Positions 1-9,676 of a DNA stretch of 64,000 nucleotides are shown here, piece by piece (within the stretch, counting starts at the first letter, position 1; every line of letters starts with the position of its first letter). The DNA is taken from contig JAVKDP010000065.1 in NCBI GenBank assembly GCA_040222185.1, forward strand, positions 1 to 64,000. The letters run 5' to 3'. The notes beneath the pieces were generated by a model. It worked only from the letters and a program-made list of their open reading frames with translations, was not told where the DNA came from and did no database searches. The translations under genes were made by a program, and so were the position numbers. The stretch is from JAVKDP01 sp040222185. Its GTDB lineage: Bacteria; Bacteroidota; Rhodothermia; Balneolales; Balneolaceae.

Positions 1-69
1 CTAAAATACGAATGCCTTTCAAATCTACAAGGAGAATAATTCTGAACCGTTTGTTATATAAACCTGCTT

Positions 70-1077
70 CTATTTATCAATAACTACATTGGAGTGGTCG
101 CCTACATCAATTTTACCATTTACGTTAGCAATGGACGTATGAGCTCCAATGGTTGAACCAGAAGTGTTTACATCATTCAGCTTAGCATTCTCCCGGATAA
201 TCGTATTTGCTATAGTAGAGTTCTTAATATTGGCCCCAGATTCAATACTCACTTTTGGACCAATAGTACTATTTGCAATAGAAACTCCTTCGGCAATAAA
301 AACAGGAGGTATAATAGTGGAGTTTAGGAATTTTGAAGCATCAAAAGAATGGTTCTCTTTTGCTACAATCTCACCGGTAGTTTCAAGCCACGCCGGTAGG
401 GTTCCGCAATCCAGCCATTCATCTACGGTAGCAATTTTGAAGATTTTACCTTCATTAATCATATTATCCAGGGCTACCGTTAAGAAGTACTCACCGCCAG
501 GCCCTTTAATATCTTCATCCATTACACGATTAACCTGGCGCTTTAACTCTTGCCCATCTTTAAAGTAATACACCCCAATAATGGCAAGGTCAGATATAAA
601 CTCTTCGGGCTTTTCTACGAACCCGGTAATTGTATCACCTTCATGAACAGCTACTCCAAACCGTGAAGGATCATCTACCCTTTTTAACCATATTACACTA
701 TCTGCGCCATCGAGGTTAAAGTTTTCCTTACTGTCGAATAAAGTATCAGCAAATGCTATTATTACTTCTCCATCTAAATCTTCATTTGCACATGCTACAG
801 CATGTGCCGTGCCAAGGGCAGGAAACTGAACACGAAATGTAGCCTTTGCCTTGTGGCGGGTACTCATTTCTGTAAGCTGATCCTTGATAGCTTGTCCAAA
901 ATCAGGACCAAGGATATACACTATTTCATCAATTTTTCGATCCAGAGTTCGAATAAATGTTTCTACTAATCTCTCTATAATCATTGTTCCTGCAACTGGT
1001 AATAAAGGTTTTGGAACAGTATGTGAATGTGGCCTTACGCGGGTTCCCCTTCCCGCCATTGGGATAATTAATTTCAT
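70..1077 (-). CDS. Sugar-1-phosphate nucleotidyltransferase with C-terminal left-handed beta-helix
   Basis: Residues 1-230 form a nucleotidyltransferase domain: the N-terminal PMAGRGTRVRPHSHTVPKPL motif is the nucleotide-binding loop and signature lysine region of the RmlA/GlmU/GDP-mannose pyrophosphorylase superfamily. Residues about 250-330 carry hexapeptide-like repeats (NSTIGPKVSIESG, NSTIANTIIREN) that should fold as a left-handed beta-helix. The family makes NDP-sugars from a sugar-1-phosphate and an NTP in the cytoplasm, for glycogen, LPS or capsule. The exact sugar cannot be read from sequence. It is divergent from the Mur ligase at 1201. At 335 residues it has the size of stand-alone NDP-sugar synthases and has no obvious acetyltransferase extension. 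The ATG at 1077 is well placed before the motif. Confidence 0.85.
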   Translation of the reverse strand: MKLIIPMAGRGTRVRPHSHTVPKPLLPVAGTMIIERLVETFIRTLDRKIDEIVYILGPDFGQAIKDQLTEMSTRHKAKATFRVQFPALGTAHAVACANEDLDGEVIIAFADTLFDSKENFNLDGADSVIWLKRVDDPSRFGVAVHEGDTITGFVEKPEEFISDLAIIGVYYFKDGQELKRQVNRVMDEDIKGPGGEYFLTVALDNMINEGKIFKIATVDEWLDCGTLPAWLETTGEIVAKENHSFDASKFLNSTIIPPVFIAEGVSIANSTIGPKVSIESGANIKNSTIANTIIRENAKLNDVNTSGSTIGAHTSIANVNGKIDVGDHSNVVIDK

Positions 1078-1200
1078 ATATTCGACTGCTTTTATGGAAC
1101 TTAAAATCTAAAGTGCGTTGAATATACCTCAGTACTTGATCAAATTCGAGAAGCAGTTAACTTTTTAAAAATAAAAATCTAACTAAAAACAGACTATCCT

Positions 1201-2883
1201 TTGTACTACCTGATATTAGATCTTTTATCTGTTTTATTTTGCTTAATACTCGCTCGCTACTTTTGGTACAGAACCCTGTTTTTTCTGCATGTATTTCAGC
1301 AGGTTGGCTACAAGCAAAATGAGTATTGGCAATGGCTAAAGGAGCATTGGGATCAGAAAGTAATTCCTTCAGATTTAGCTGTATTTAATATTCTGTTATT
1401 CATCATAGTTGTACCGCTTGATTATTTTGAGATAGAGCTAACCAACACTGTGATATCGCTGGTGTTATTTCTTTGGGCTTTTGCCTGGTTTGGAACTATA
1501 AAAAGGTATAAAGCGGAGAAGGTTAAAAAGCCTCTTGTTTTTACTCCCCGGGTTATCAGGCTTACCATACCAGTTGTTATTATTTGCATCTTTTTTCCGG
1601 CTTTTTTTACTACCTGGTCATATGCTGGTTTAATGCCGTTTTTATGGGTTGCTGTTCCAACATATGATGCCGGGTTTCTTTCGTTTGATGTGATTCTCCT
1701 TGTTTTTGGGTGGGTATTCGGAGCTATTTTGATCCCCTTCTCCATATTACTCGCAAGTTCAATTACAAAACCAATAGAGGTTAATATCCAAAATGGATAT
1801 AAAAAACAGGCTCGAAAGAAACTGGTTTCCATGCCTCATCTAAAGGTGATAGCTATTACAGGTAGCTATGGAAAAACCAGCACAAAATTCATGATTCGTG
1901 ATTTATTGAAAGAGCGTTTTAGTGTTTGTTCTACACCCGGTAGTTTTAATACACCAATGGGTATCTGTAAGGTTATAAATAACGACCTGCAATCACATCA
2001 CCAGGTATTGATTTTAGAAATGGGGGCACGTTATGAGGGCAATATCCAGGAGTTGTGCGATATTGCAAAACCTGACATAGCTATCCTGACGAATGTAGGA
2101 GTAGCACATTTGGAGACATTTGGCTCTCAAGAGGTGATTGCGCGTGAAAAAGGAACCCTGGTTGATAATTTAGGACCTGGAGGGGTCGCGATCCTGAATG
2201 CAGACGATAGATTGGTATCTAAAATGGGAGAATCAAGGCCAGAAATAATAAGAGTGTTAGTTGGTCTAGAGCAAGGCGAAATAAGAGCGGGTGATATAAC
2301 CTACGATACTTCCGGTTCTCATTTCGAAGTTAGTTTTGGTGAAGAGAAAGAAGTGTTTCAAACACGACTGTTAGGAGCACATAATGTCCAGAATATGTTA
2401 CTGGCAATTGGTTCAGCTCATCACCTTGGTATCAGGCCTAAGACAATGGCTATTGCAGCTAAAAATATTGAACCGGTTGAACATCGGTTGGAGCTAAAGC
2501 AGCAGGGAGATATTTATATCATTGATGATGCATTCAATTCAAACCCGGTAGGTGCAAAAAATGCTGTGGAGATTTTAGGTGAGTTTAAAACCGGAAAACG
2601 GATTATAATTACCCCCGGAATGATAGAGCTTGGAGAGCTTGAAGATGAGGAAAACAGAAAATTTGGTAACGCAATAGCCAAGGCAGAACTTGATTTAGTG
2701 ATTCTTGTGGGGGAGCAGCGAGCCAGGCCGATCAAAGAAGGGATCGAAGAAATAGCTTCATCAAATGATCATGTAAAAGTGGTAAATAGTCTTTTTGAGG
2801 CCAACGATATCGCCAGGGAGTTTGCTTCAGCTGGTGATGTAATACTCTACGAAAACGACTTGCCTGATGTATACAACGAGTAG
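1201..2883 (+). CDS. Membrane-embedded Mur ligase (MurF-like) with TTG start
   Basis: Residues about 1-190 are strongly hydrophobic with some five or six predicted membrane spans. A complete Mur ligase follows: P-loop ITGSYGKTST at 219-228, a central domain with LEMGARYEGNIQELC and NVGVAHLETFGS, and a C-terminal domain with IIDDAFNSNPVGA. MurF adds D-Ala-D-Ala to UDP-MurNAc-tripeptide; soluble MurF is about 450 residues and lacks the membrane part. Start: an in-frame TAA lies at 1180-1182 and no ATG occurs before the ligase domain, so TTG at 1201 is the only sensible start that keeps the membrane region. Substrate could be peptidoglycan precursor or another amino-acid-linked polymer; the ligase fold is certain, the MurF role is inferred. 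Confidence 0.8.
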   Translation: MYYLILDLLSVLFCLILARYFWYRTLFFLHVFQQVGYKQNEYWQWLKEHWDQKVIPSDLAVFNILLFIIVVPLDYFEIELTNTVISLVLFLWAFAWFGTIKRYKAEKVKKPLVFTPRVIRLTIPVVIICIFFPAFFTTWSYAGLMPFLWVAVPTYDAGFLSFDVILLVFGWVFGAILIPFSILLASSITKPIEVNIQNGYKKQARKKLVSMPHLKVIAITGSYGKTSTKFMIRDLLKERFSVCSTPGSFNTPMGICKVINNDLQSHHQVLILEMGARYEGNIQELCDIAKPDIAILTNVGVAHLETFGSQEVIAREKGTLVDNLGPGGVAILNADDRLVSKMGESRPEIIRVLVGLEQGEIRAGDITYDTSGSHFEVSFGEEKEVFQTRLLGAHNVQNMLLAIGSAHHLGIRPKTMAIAAKNIEPVEHRLELKQQGDIYIIDDAFNSNPVGAKNAVEILGEFKTGKRIIITPGMIELGELEDEENRKFGNAIAKAELDLVILVGEQRARPIKEGIEEIASSNDHVKVVNSLFEANDIAREFASAGDVILYENDLPDVYNE

Positions 2884-2912
2884 TAGAAAGAAGACTAAAA
2901 TCCGCACCTGAA

Positions 2913-4139
2913 TTACTCGTACCGAACGGCTTCAGCAGGCTGAATTTCGGAAGCACTTTTTGATGGAAACCAACTTGCGGCAAGGCATAGAAATAAACTT
3001 CCCAGTAATATCACCGCAATATCGAACAAGCGTACATCTACCGGGTACGCTTCAATGATAAAAGCAGAAGAGAGCTTGATCAGGCCAAACTCCTGCTGAA
3101 CCCAACAAAGAATAAACCCTAAAGTTCCTCCTATACCACAGCCTATTAATCCAATAAAAAGCCCTTGTTTTCTGAAAATAGACTTAATGGCCGACTTGGT
3201 GTATCCCATAGACACTAAAATCCCGATATCTCTTCTTTTTTGAATTACAATCATTGTTAGGGATCCAACAATGTTAAGAACAGCAACCATAACAATAATC
3301 ATCAAAATCAGGTAAGCACCCCACTTTTCAAGATACATTACATCATAAAGAGGCTTCTGAAGGTCATACCAGGTTGAAATAGAGTAGTCCTCACCCAGCT
3401 TAGCAGTTAATAACTCTTTAACACGATCTGCATCATCGGTGTCGTACAGCTTAATTTCAATGCCAGAAATACTGTTTCTGGCATTAAACAAGCGCTGGGC
3501 AGCTTCGATATCTACAAACACTTTAGGCCCATCAGCAACTTGCTGTAAAAAATAGCCTCCCCTCACTTCAAATCGATACGCCCGGGGTACTGTTATCTGG
3601 GTGAGTGCTTTTTTCATGCCCGTAGCACTTAGTAAAGCGACTTCATCTTCCAGGTTAATGAGTAGTTCAGATCGCAGCTGCTCGTGCAGAATAATGCCCG
3701 GCCTTCTATTTCTGACACTCACATCAAAAACCCCGGAAGTCACACTTTCTTCAATATTTACCAACTTGTAGAAGGTATCTGAATGAACTCCTTTTACATC
3801 TACAACTTCATTTTTATTGTTCTCAAAAGTTAATAACGCTTTCCCCTGAACATATGAGGAATACACTCTTATTTCCGGAATTGCATTAAGTTCATCAATG
3901 ATTTCCTGGTTTTGAACAAAGGTTGGAGACGTCGCAGATTCAATTCTCACATCAGGATCGTACGAGAGTAATAAACTCTGTATCACATCAAAAAACCCAT
4001 TAAAAACAGACAGGACAACAATCAATAGGGCTGTACCAATAGTTACACCCGCAATACTTATATAAGTAAGCGTTGAAATCAGTGAAATATGCTTTTTAGA
4101 GAAAAGGTAGCGCCGGGCTATAAAACCAGTATTATCCAT
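2913..4139 (-). CDS. FtsX-like ABC transporter permease (LolC/LolE family)
   Basis: The 408-residue protein has the LolC/E layout: a short cytoplasmic start (FIARRYLFSKK), a first membrane helix around 20-48 (LISTLTYISIAGVTIGTALL), a periplasmic domain of roughly 200 residues, and three C-terminal membrane helices (around 275-300, 320-345, 370-395) with the FtsX-typical IQKRRDIGILVSMGYT segment. The family extracts lipoproteins from the inner membrane, working with an ATPase such as LolD. No ATPase gene is adjacent here, so the partner must be encoded elsewhere. It converges on the Mur ligase at 2883 with a 29-bp gap. MacB-type export is an alternative, but the N-terminal motif favours LolC/E. 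Confidence 0.85.
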   Translation of the reverse strand: MDNTGFIARRYLFSKKHISLISTLTYISIAGVTIGTALLIVVLSVFNGFFDVIQSLLLSYDPDVRIESATSPTFVQNQEIIDELNAIPEIRVYSSYVQGKALLTFENNKNEVVDVKGVHSDTFYKLVNIEESVTSGVFDVSVRNRRPGIILHEQLRSELLINLEDEVALLSATGMKKALTQITVPRAYRFEVRGGYFLQQVADGPKVFVDIEAAQRLFNARNSISGIEIKLYDTDDADRVKELLTAKLGEDYSISTWYDLQKPLYDVMYLEKWGAYLILMIIVMVAVLNIVGSLTMIVIQKRRDIGILVSMGYTKSAIKSIFRKQGLFIGLIGCGIGGTLGFILCWVQQEFGLIKLSSAFIIEAYPVDVRLFDIAVILLGSLFLCLAASWFPSKSASEIQPAEAVRYE

Positions 4140-4244
4140 TCATCAAAAATAGAGAATACCTGCATTCGAAACCTAGTCAAATAGCGTCGAAAGATTTATG
4201 GTAAAATTCTTATCTTTTGCGCCTCTCCAAACGCAAACCTATTT

Positions 4245-6449
4245 ATGGATTCAATATTATCTGCTGAAGTAATAGCTTCATTATCTGATGGTTCTCACGG
4301 AGATCCATTTTCGGTATTAGGGTTACATGAGCTAAAATCAGACGGGAAGTCTAAGCTGGTGATCCGCGTATTCAGGCCTGAAGCTAAAGAGGTTTCTGTA
4401 AATATAGGTTCTGCTAAACCAGTCAGTTTGAATAGAGTTTCGGGTGAAGGCCTTTTTGAATATGTTTTTCCCAGAAGAAAAACCCGCTTCGAGTATACTC
4501 TGACTATAAAACCTCATGATGGAAAAGAATTTACTATTAGTGACCCCTACTCTTTTGGGTCATTACTTCAGGATTTCGATTTACAGCTTTGGGGAGAAGG
4601 TAACCATCATCAGGCCTATAACTTTATGGGTGCTCACCCCAAAAAGGTTGGTTCAGTTAAAGGAATTCATTTTGTAGTATCGGCACCAAGTGCGACTCGT
4701 GTTAGTGTTATTGGAAGTTTCAATAACTGGGATGGCAGGGTTCATCGCATGCGGAAATTTCATGATCAGGGTTTGTGGGAAGTATTTATCCCACACGTTA
4801 CAGCAGGTGATGACTACAAATACGAGATTAAAACCCCGGTTCAGGACCCCCCACTGAAAAAAGCGGATCCATTTGCGTTCCATGCTGAGCTGCGACCGGG
4901 TACGGCGTCAAAGGTTTACGATCTTGATGGATATAAATGGAGTGATAAAAAATGGGTGAATAGTCGTGTTAACAACCAGGCTCATGATGCTCCGATTTCT
5001 ATTTATGAGGTACACGCAGGTTCATGGAGAAGAAAAGTTGGAGAAGATCCCGGCTATCTGAGCTATAGAGAACTTGCAGATCAGTTAATCCCATATGTTA
5101 AGGAACTGGGATACACTCATATAGAGTTACTTCCGATTGCTGAGCATCCATATGATCCATCCTGGGGATACCAAATCACCGGTTATTATGCTCCAACAAG
5201 TCGTTTTGGAACGCCACATGATTTAATGTACTTCGTTGACGAGTGCCACAAAGCTAATATTGGAGTAATTGTGGATTGGGTTCCGGCGCATTTTGCCAAA
5301 GATGAGCACGGGCTTCGGCGGTTTGACGGAACGGGTTTATATGAGCATGAGGATGCCCGGCAAGGGGAGCATAAAGATTGGGGAACCTGCATTTTCAACT
5401 TTGGAAGAACAGAAGTTCAAAACTTTTTGGTATCAAACGCACTTTATTGGTGTGATAAATTTCACATCGATGGATTGCGCGTAGATGCAGTGGCATCGAT
5501 GCTGTATCTCGATTATTCCCGAGAGGAAGGCGAATGGATTCCAAATAAGTATGGTGGTAGAGAAAATATTGAAGCAATTGAGTTTTTAAGGAAATTCAAT
5601 GATGCCGTGCACCACCATTTCCCGGGAGTCATCACTTTTGCAGAAGAATCAACTTCCTGGGGTGGAGTTTCAAGACCAACCGAAACAGGCGGTTTAGGGT
5701 TTGACTTTAAATGGAATATGGGGTGGATGAATGACACCCTTTCCTACATCGAAAAAGACCCTATTTATCGAAAATACCATCAGGGAGAGCTGACATTTTC
5801 CTTGATTTATGCTTTCAGTGAGAACTTTGCATTGCCATTTTCACATGATGAAGTAGTGCATATGAAACAGGCAATGTTGGCTAAACTACCAGGTGATGAC
5901 TGGCAAAAATTTGCGAACCTGAGGTTACTTTATACTTACATGTATGCTCATCCAGGAAAAAAACTCTTGTTTATGGGATGTGAGTTTGGGCAATGGGAAG
6001 AGTGGAGTGAATCAAAATCGCTTGACTGGCACCTGTTAGATTGGGGTAATCACCAGGGAGTTAAAAAGCTTGTATCTGACTTGAACAGGCTGAATAAGAA
6101 TGAAAAGTCACTTCATGAAGTCGATTTTGATTGGCGGGGGTTTGAATGGTTGGACATAAATGATGCCAGCAATAGTATTATCTCATTCATTAGAAGGGCT
6201 AAAAATCCCGAAGATTTTATCATCGTTGTTCTGAACTTTACTCCAAGTGTGCACCATAATTATACTATTGGAGCTCCAGTTGAAGGTGAATACGAGATAA
6301 TCATGAATAGTGATTCAGAGTTTTACGGGGGAAGCAATGTTGGTGATTCTCAATTACGGGCAGAACATGGGGAATGGCAAAATCAACCCGCTAAATTAAA
6401 AATTACAGTCCCTCCATTGGCTGGAGTTATTTTAAAACCTAAGAAATAA
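4245..6449 (+). CDS. glgB: 1,4-alpha-glucan branching enzyme (GH13)
   Basis: GlgB makes alpha-1,6 branches in glycogen by cutting and re-joining alpha-1,4 chains. The 734 residues match the full-length bacterial form (E. coli 728): an N-terminal early-set domain with DGSHGDPFSVLGLH, a CBM48 module around 135-225 (IGSFNNWDGRVHRM), then a GH13 barrel. Catalytic residues are visible: nucleophile D414 in DGLRVDAVASMLYLDY, acid/base E467 in TFAEEST, and D535 in FSHDEVVH. It is followed 6 bp later by malQ, so the two are almost certainly co-transcribed. The ATG at 4245 directly precedes the conserved N-terminal segment. No glgC or full-length glgA is in the window. Confidence 0.97.
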   Translation: MDSILSAEVIASLSDGSHGDPFSVLGLHELKSDGKSKLVIRVFRPEAKEVSVNIGSAKPVSLNRVSGEGLFEYVFPRRKTRFEYTLTIKPHDGKEFTISDPYSFGSLLQDFDLQLWGEGNHHQAYNFMGAHPKKVGSVKGIHFVVSAPSATRVSVIGSFNNWDGRVHRMRKFHDQGLWEVFIPHVTAGDDYKYEIKTPVQDPPLKKADPFAFHAELRPGTASKVYDLDGYKWSDKKWVNSRVNNQAHDAPISIYEVHAGSWRRKVGEDPGYLSYRELADQLIPYVKELGYTHIELLPIAEHPYDPSWGYQITGYYAPTSRFGTPHDLMYFVDECHKANIGVIVDWVPAHFAKDEHGLRRFDGTGLYEHEDARQGEHKDWGTCIFNFGRTEVQNFLVSNALYWCDKFHIDGLRVDAVASMLYLDYSREEGEWIPNKYGGRENIEAIEFLRKFNDAVHHHFPGVITFAEESTSWGGVSRPTETGGLGFDFKWNMGWMNDTLSYIEKDPIYRKYHQGELTFSLIYAFSENFALPFSHDEVVHMKQAMLAKLPGDDWQKFANLRLLYTYMYAHPGKKLLFMGCEFGQWEEWSESKSLDWHLLDWGNHQGVKKLVSDLNRLNKNEKSLHEVDFDWRGFEWLDINDASNSIISFIRRAKNPEDFIIVVLNFTPSVHHNYTIGAPVEGEYEIIMNSDSEFYGGSNVGDSQLRAEHGEWQNQPAKLKITVPPLAGVILKPKK

Positions 6450-6455
6450 GCATCT

Positions 6456-7955
6456 ATGAGATTTCCACGTTCATGTGGTACACTAGTACATCCTACTTCA
6501 TTTCCAGGCAAGTATGGAATAGGTGATTTCGGAAACGAAGCCAGGGGGTTTATCGACTTCCTGGAAAATACCGACCAAACAATCTGGCAAGTTTTACCTC
6601 TTACTCCTACCGGGTATGGAAATTCTCCATATGCAAGTTATTCTGCTTTAGCAGGTAATGTGTACCTGATCAGTCCTGATATTTTAGTAGAAAAAGGCCT
6701 ACTAACTAAAGTAGAAGCAAAGAACGCAGAGATCGCCTCAGGTGTAGAAGTACTCTATGATGAAGCGTTTGAAAAAAAAGATGTTCTTTTCAAGTTGGCC
6801 AGCAAGAGGTTTTATAGCCAACTCACAAACACAGAAGAAAAGGCGTTCGAGGAGTTTAAGAAGCTTAATAGCCACTGGCTAGCCGATTATGTGCTTTTTA
6901 TGGCATGTTCCCTGCACTATAATAAACAGCCATGGAATACATGGGATAAAAAGATTGCACAAAGAGAAAAGTCAGCGATAAAGTCTTATACAAAGAAATT
7001 TGAAGACGAAATCAGCTTGCAGTACTGGATGCAGTATGAGTTCAATAACCAGTGGATGTCTCTGAAAAAATATGCGAATGATAGAAATGTGAGGGTTATT
7101 GGTGACATTCCAATTTTTGTGGATCACAATAGCTCTGATGTTTGGGCTAATCCTGAATACTTTGAAGTAGACGATGAAGGTAACAGGACTCTTGTAGCTG
7201 GTGTGCCACCAGATTATTTTAGTGAAACAGGTCAGCTTTGGGGTAATCCTCAATACAACTGGAAAGAGCTAGAGAATGATGGTTTTTCATGGTGGATTGA
7301 TCGTTTTAAGCACATGTTCAAAACCTGTGATGCGATACGAGTAGATCATTTCAGAGGGTTTGATGCTTATTGGGAAGTAAAGGCCGGAGAAGAAACTGCA
7401 ATTAATGGAAAATGGGTTCAGGGGCCTGGTGAGAAACTGTTCGACACTATTCTTGAACAATGTGGCGAGTTACCGATTATAGCTGAAGACCTTGGATTTG
7501 TTACCGAAGGGGTTGAAAAGCTTAGAGATAAGTATGCTTTTCCTGGAATGAAAATTATCCAGTTTGCCTTTGATGCAGATTCTGAAAACAGTTTTCTGCC
7601 ACATAACTACCCTCAAAATAGTGTGGCGTATACCGGAACTCATGATAATGATACCACCATAGGCTGGTTTAATAATGCTCCTGAAGGTGAAAAGCATAAG
7701 GTCAGGGTTTATACCAGGTCAGACGGTTCTATGGTTAACTGGGAGTTTATTAGGCTTGGTATGCTATCTGTATCGGATCAGGCTATTTTTCCTCTTCAGG
7801 ATTTCATGAACCTGGGTGGTGAGCATAGAATGAATTTTCCGGGAACTTCGTCAGGAAACTGGCTATGGAGATATACAAATGAGATGTTCTCTTCAATGAA
7901 TAGAGATCAAATACGCGAGTTAGTTGAGTTAAGTAATCGCAAAAAGAAAGCCTGA
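6456..7955 (+). CDS. malQ: 4-alpha-glucanotransferase (amylomaltase, GH77)
   Basis: MalQ transfers alpha-1,4-glucan segments between malto-oligosaccharides (disproportionation) in the cytoplasm. The 499-residue protein is the compact GH77 form found in plants and many bacteria, about 200 residues shorter than E. coli MalQ. Seen are the N-terminal HPTSFPGKYGIGDFG motif, the nucleophile D297 in AIRVDHFRGF, acid/base E344 in PIIAEDLGFV and D397 in GTHDNDT. Its ATG lies 6 bp after the glgB stop. With GlgB it should remodel glycogen or recycle maltodextrins released from it. Confidence 0.97.
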   Translation: MRFPRSCGTLVHPTSFPGKYGIGDFGNEARGFIDFLENTDQTIWQVLPLTPTGYGNSPYASYSALAGNVYLISPDILVEKGLLTKVEAKNAEIASGVEVLYDEAFEKKDVLFKLASKRFYSQLTNTEEKAFEEFKKLNSHWLADYVLFMACSLHYNKQPWNTWDKKIAQREKSAIKSYTKKFEDEISLQYWMQYEFNNQWMSLKKYANDRNVRVIGDIPIFVDHNSSDVWANPEYFEVDDEGNRTLVAGVPPDYFSETGQLWGNPQYNWKELENDGFSWWIDRFKHMFKTCDAIRVDHFRGFDAYWEVKAGEETAINGKWVQGPGEKLFDTILEQCGELPIIAEDLGFVTEGVEKLRDKYAFPGMKIIQFAFDADSENSFLPHNYPQNSVAYTGTHDNDTTIGWFNNAPEGEKHKVRVYTRSDGSMVNWEFIRLGMLSVSDQAIFPLQDFMNLGGEHRMNFPGTSSGNWLWRYTNEMFSSMNRDQIRELVELSNRKKKA

Positions 7956-8022
7956 AAGCTAAACTTTTAAAAGAAGGGCCTTTTTTCGTATCTTTAAGGC
8001 TTCTATCTACAAAAATAATTAT

Positions 8023-8841
8023 ATGTCGTTTTCATTAAACAATCTTCCAAACCGATCTGAGAAACCACGAGCCAACGGTATTACTCTAGTATTAGATAAA
8101 GGGTACAGCGTTCGGCAGGCGGAGGATTTTTGTGAGGTTAGTTCTGAGTATGTCGATGTTGTTAAACTGGGTTGGGGTACTTCTTATGTAACTCAGCGCC
8201 TGGAAGATAAACTCAAAGTATATACCGATGCGGGTATCCCGGTTTACTTTGGAGGAACTCTTTTTGAAGCCTATGTACTTAGGAATCAATTAAGCTCCTA
8301 CCGCAAGCTGCTTGAAAAATATGATATTAAGCATCTTGAGGTTTCAAATGGTACCATCTGGATATCAGACGAGAAAAAGCAACAGATTATAAAAGAGTTA
8401 AGCAAAGACTTTACAGTTTATTCTGAAGTAGGAAGCAAGAATCCTAACGAGATTATTCCTCCTTATAAGTGGGTAAAAGTGATACAGCAGGAACTGGAAG
8501 CAGGCGCTGAAAAGGTGATTTGTGAAGCACGAGAAAGTGGGACGGTAGGTGTTTTTAGGCCAAATGGAGAAATTAGATCGGGGCTAATAGAAGAGATTAC
8601 AGATCAGATATCAGTAGATAAGCTCATTTTTGAAGCTCCTCAGAAAGAGCAGCAAGTTTGGTTTATCAAGAAGTATGGTAGTAATGTTAATCTTGGAAAT
8701 ATACAGCCAGAAGAAGTAATCCCTCTTGAGACACTAAGATTAGGGCTAAGAAGTGATACCCTAATGGATTTTTATTCCCTTGATGAAGGCAATGAGATCG
8801 ATAAAGTTATAAAAGAGAACTCAATATCAAACGAAGAGTAG
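8023..8841 (+). CDS. Phosphosulfolactate synthase (ComA) family protein
   Basis: The 272-residue protein matches the ComA family, a TIM barrel adding sulfite to phosphoenolpyruvate to give (R)-phosphosulfolactate, known from methanogen coenzyme M synthesis. Visible family features are NGITLVLDKGYS, the VDVVKLGWGTSYV strand-loop around 44-56, the GIPVYFGGTLFE strand, LEVSNGTIWI, and a late EARESG...GVFRPNGEI segment. This organism group makes no coenzyme M, so the product may feed sulfopyruvate/cysteate or sulfonolipid synthesis, which is inference. It lies 67 bp after malQ and 13 bp before the short glycogen-synthase-like gene. ATG at 8023 is preceded by a TATCTTTA element at about 7989. Confidence 0.8.
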   Translation: MSFSLNNLPNRSEKPRANGITLVLDKGYSVRQAEDFCEVSSEYVDVVKLGWGTSYVTQRLEDKLKVYTDAGIPVYFGGTLFEAYVLRNQLSSYRKLLEKYDIKHLEVSNGTIWISDEKKQQIIKELSKDFTVYSEVGSKNPNEIIPPYKWVKVIQQELEAGAEKVICEARESGTVGVFRPNGEIRSGLIEEITDQISVDKLIFEAPQKEQQVWFIKKYGSNVNLGNIQPEEVIPLETLRLGLRSDTLMDFYSLDEGNEIDKVIKENSISNEE

Positions 8842-8854
8842 ATACTACACATTT

Positions 8855-9652
8855 ATGAAAATATTATACGCGGCGGCAGAAATTTCCCCCTTTGCAAGAA
8901 TGACATACACTGCCGACTTACTTCGGTTTCTACCAGCATCTCTACAAGACAAAGGGTTTGAGATTCGAATTTTATTGCCCAAGTACGGGACTATTAACGA
9001 TAGAAGAAACAGGCTTCATGAAGTGATTCGCCTCTCAGGTATTGAGGTTGAGGTAGGTGAAAACTACGAAAGCATGAAAATTAAGGTAGCTAGTATTCCT
9101 AATGCAAAGCTTCAGGTTTATTTTCTTGATAATGATACCTACTTCAAAAGGAAAGGGTTGTTTAAAAACCCTAAAACAGATGAGTTTTATCCAGACAATG
9201 CGGAAAGACTAGCCTTCTACAATAAAGGTGTACTCGAAACTGTTATGAAGCTCGGTTGGGAGCCGGATATAATTCACTGTCATGATTGGCCAGCTGGTTT
9301 AATTCCGTTGCTCGTGAAAACCAAGTACAAGGATGAGAAGATTTTTCAAAACACTCAAATTGTTTATAATCTTCACCATCCTGAAAACGAAGGAACTGCT
9401 GATACAGCAAAAATCCTTGAGCTACTTGGCTTACCGGAAGATGTTAACATACAAGAGTTAACTGACGGCGGTAAAGTTGATTTGTTGAAACTAGGTTTGC
9501 TATATAGCGATCATGTTGTAACTGGAAATTACCTTAAAGATGAGTTTGATGAAGTGTTTAAGGAACTTGGAATTGTACCAAAACAGATTCAGGGATCTCC
9601 AGAAGACGTATCAAGTAAATTTGCAGATTACTATCGTAGCCTTGCCGAATAA
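8855..9652 (+). CDS. Single-domain glycogen/starch synthase homologue (GT5 N-terminal domain only)
   Basis: The 265 residues correspond only to the N-terminal Rossmann domain of GT5 glycogen synthase, which is normally about 480 residues with a second nucleotide-binding domain. The start MKILYAAAEISPFA and the HCHDW motif (141-145) are GT5 hallmarks. However, the ADP-glucose-binding KTGGL motif is replaced by ARMTYTAD (14-21), and the C-terminal domain that binds the nucleotide is missing. A classical synthase activity is therefore doubtful. It is followed 24 bp later by a DUF4270 lipoprotein gene; to my knowledge this pairing recurs in Bacteroidota. The reading frame is intact and ends cleanly, so it is a genuine short form and not a frameshift. 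Confidence 0.82.
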   Translation: MKILYAAAEISPFARMTYTADLLRFLPASLQDKGFEIRILLPKYGTINDRRNRLHEVIRLSGIEVEVGENYESMKIKVASIPNAKLQVYFLDNDTYFKRKGLFKNPKTDEFYPDNAERLAFYNKGVLETVMKLGWEPDIIHCHDWPAGLIPLLVKTKYKDEKIFQNTQIVYNLHHPENEGTADTAKILELLGLPEDVNIQELTDGGKVDLLKLGLLYSDHVVTGNYLKDEFDEVFKELGIVPKQIQGSPEDVSSKFADYYRSLAE

Positions 9653-9676
9653 AAAGAACATCAAGAAATAATTTTA

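Noticed and set aside
1..69. Possible gene start or end at the left edge
   Set aside because: No supported frame in the 69 bases; nothing identifiable.
1422..1832. Minus-strand ORF over the Mur ligase membrane region, and similar shadow ORFs
   Set aside because: Opposite-strand frames over clear genes with no family features.
7956..8022. AAGGGCCTTTTTT after malQ as terminator
   Set aside because: The palindrome has no loop and the stem is too short.
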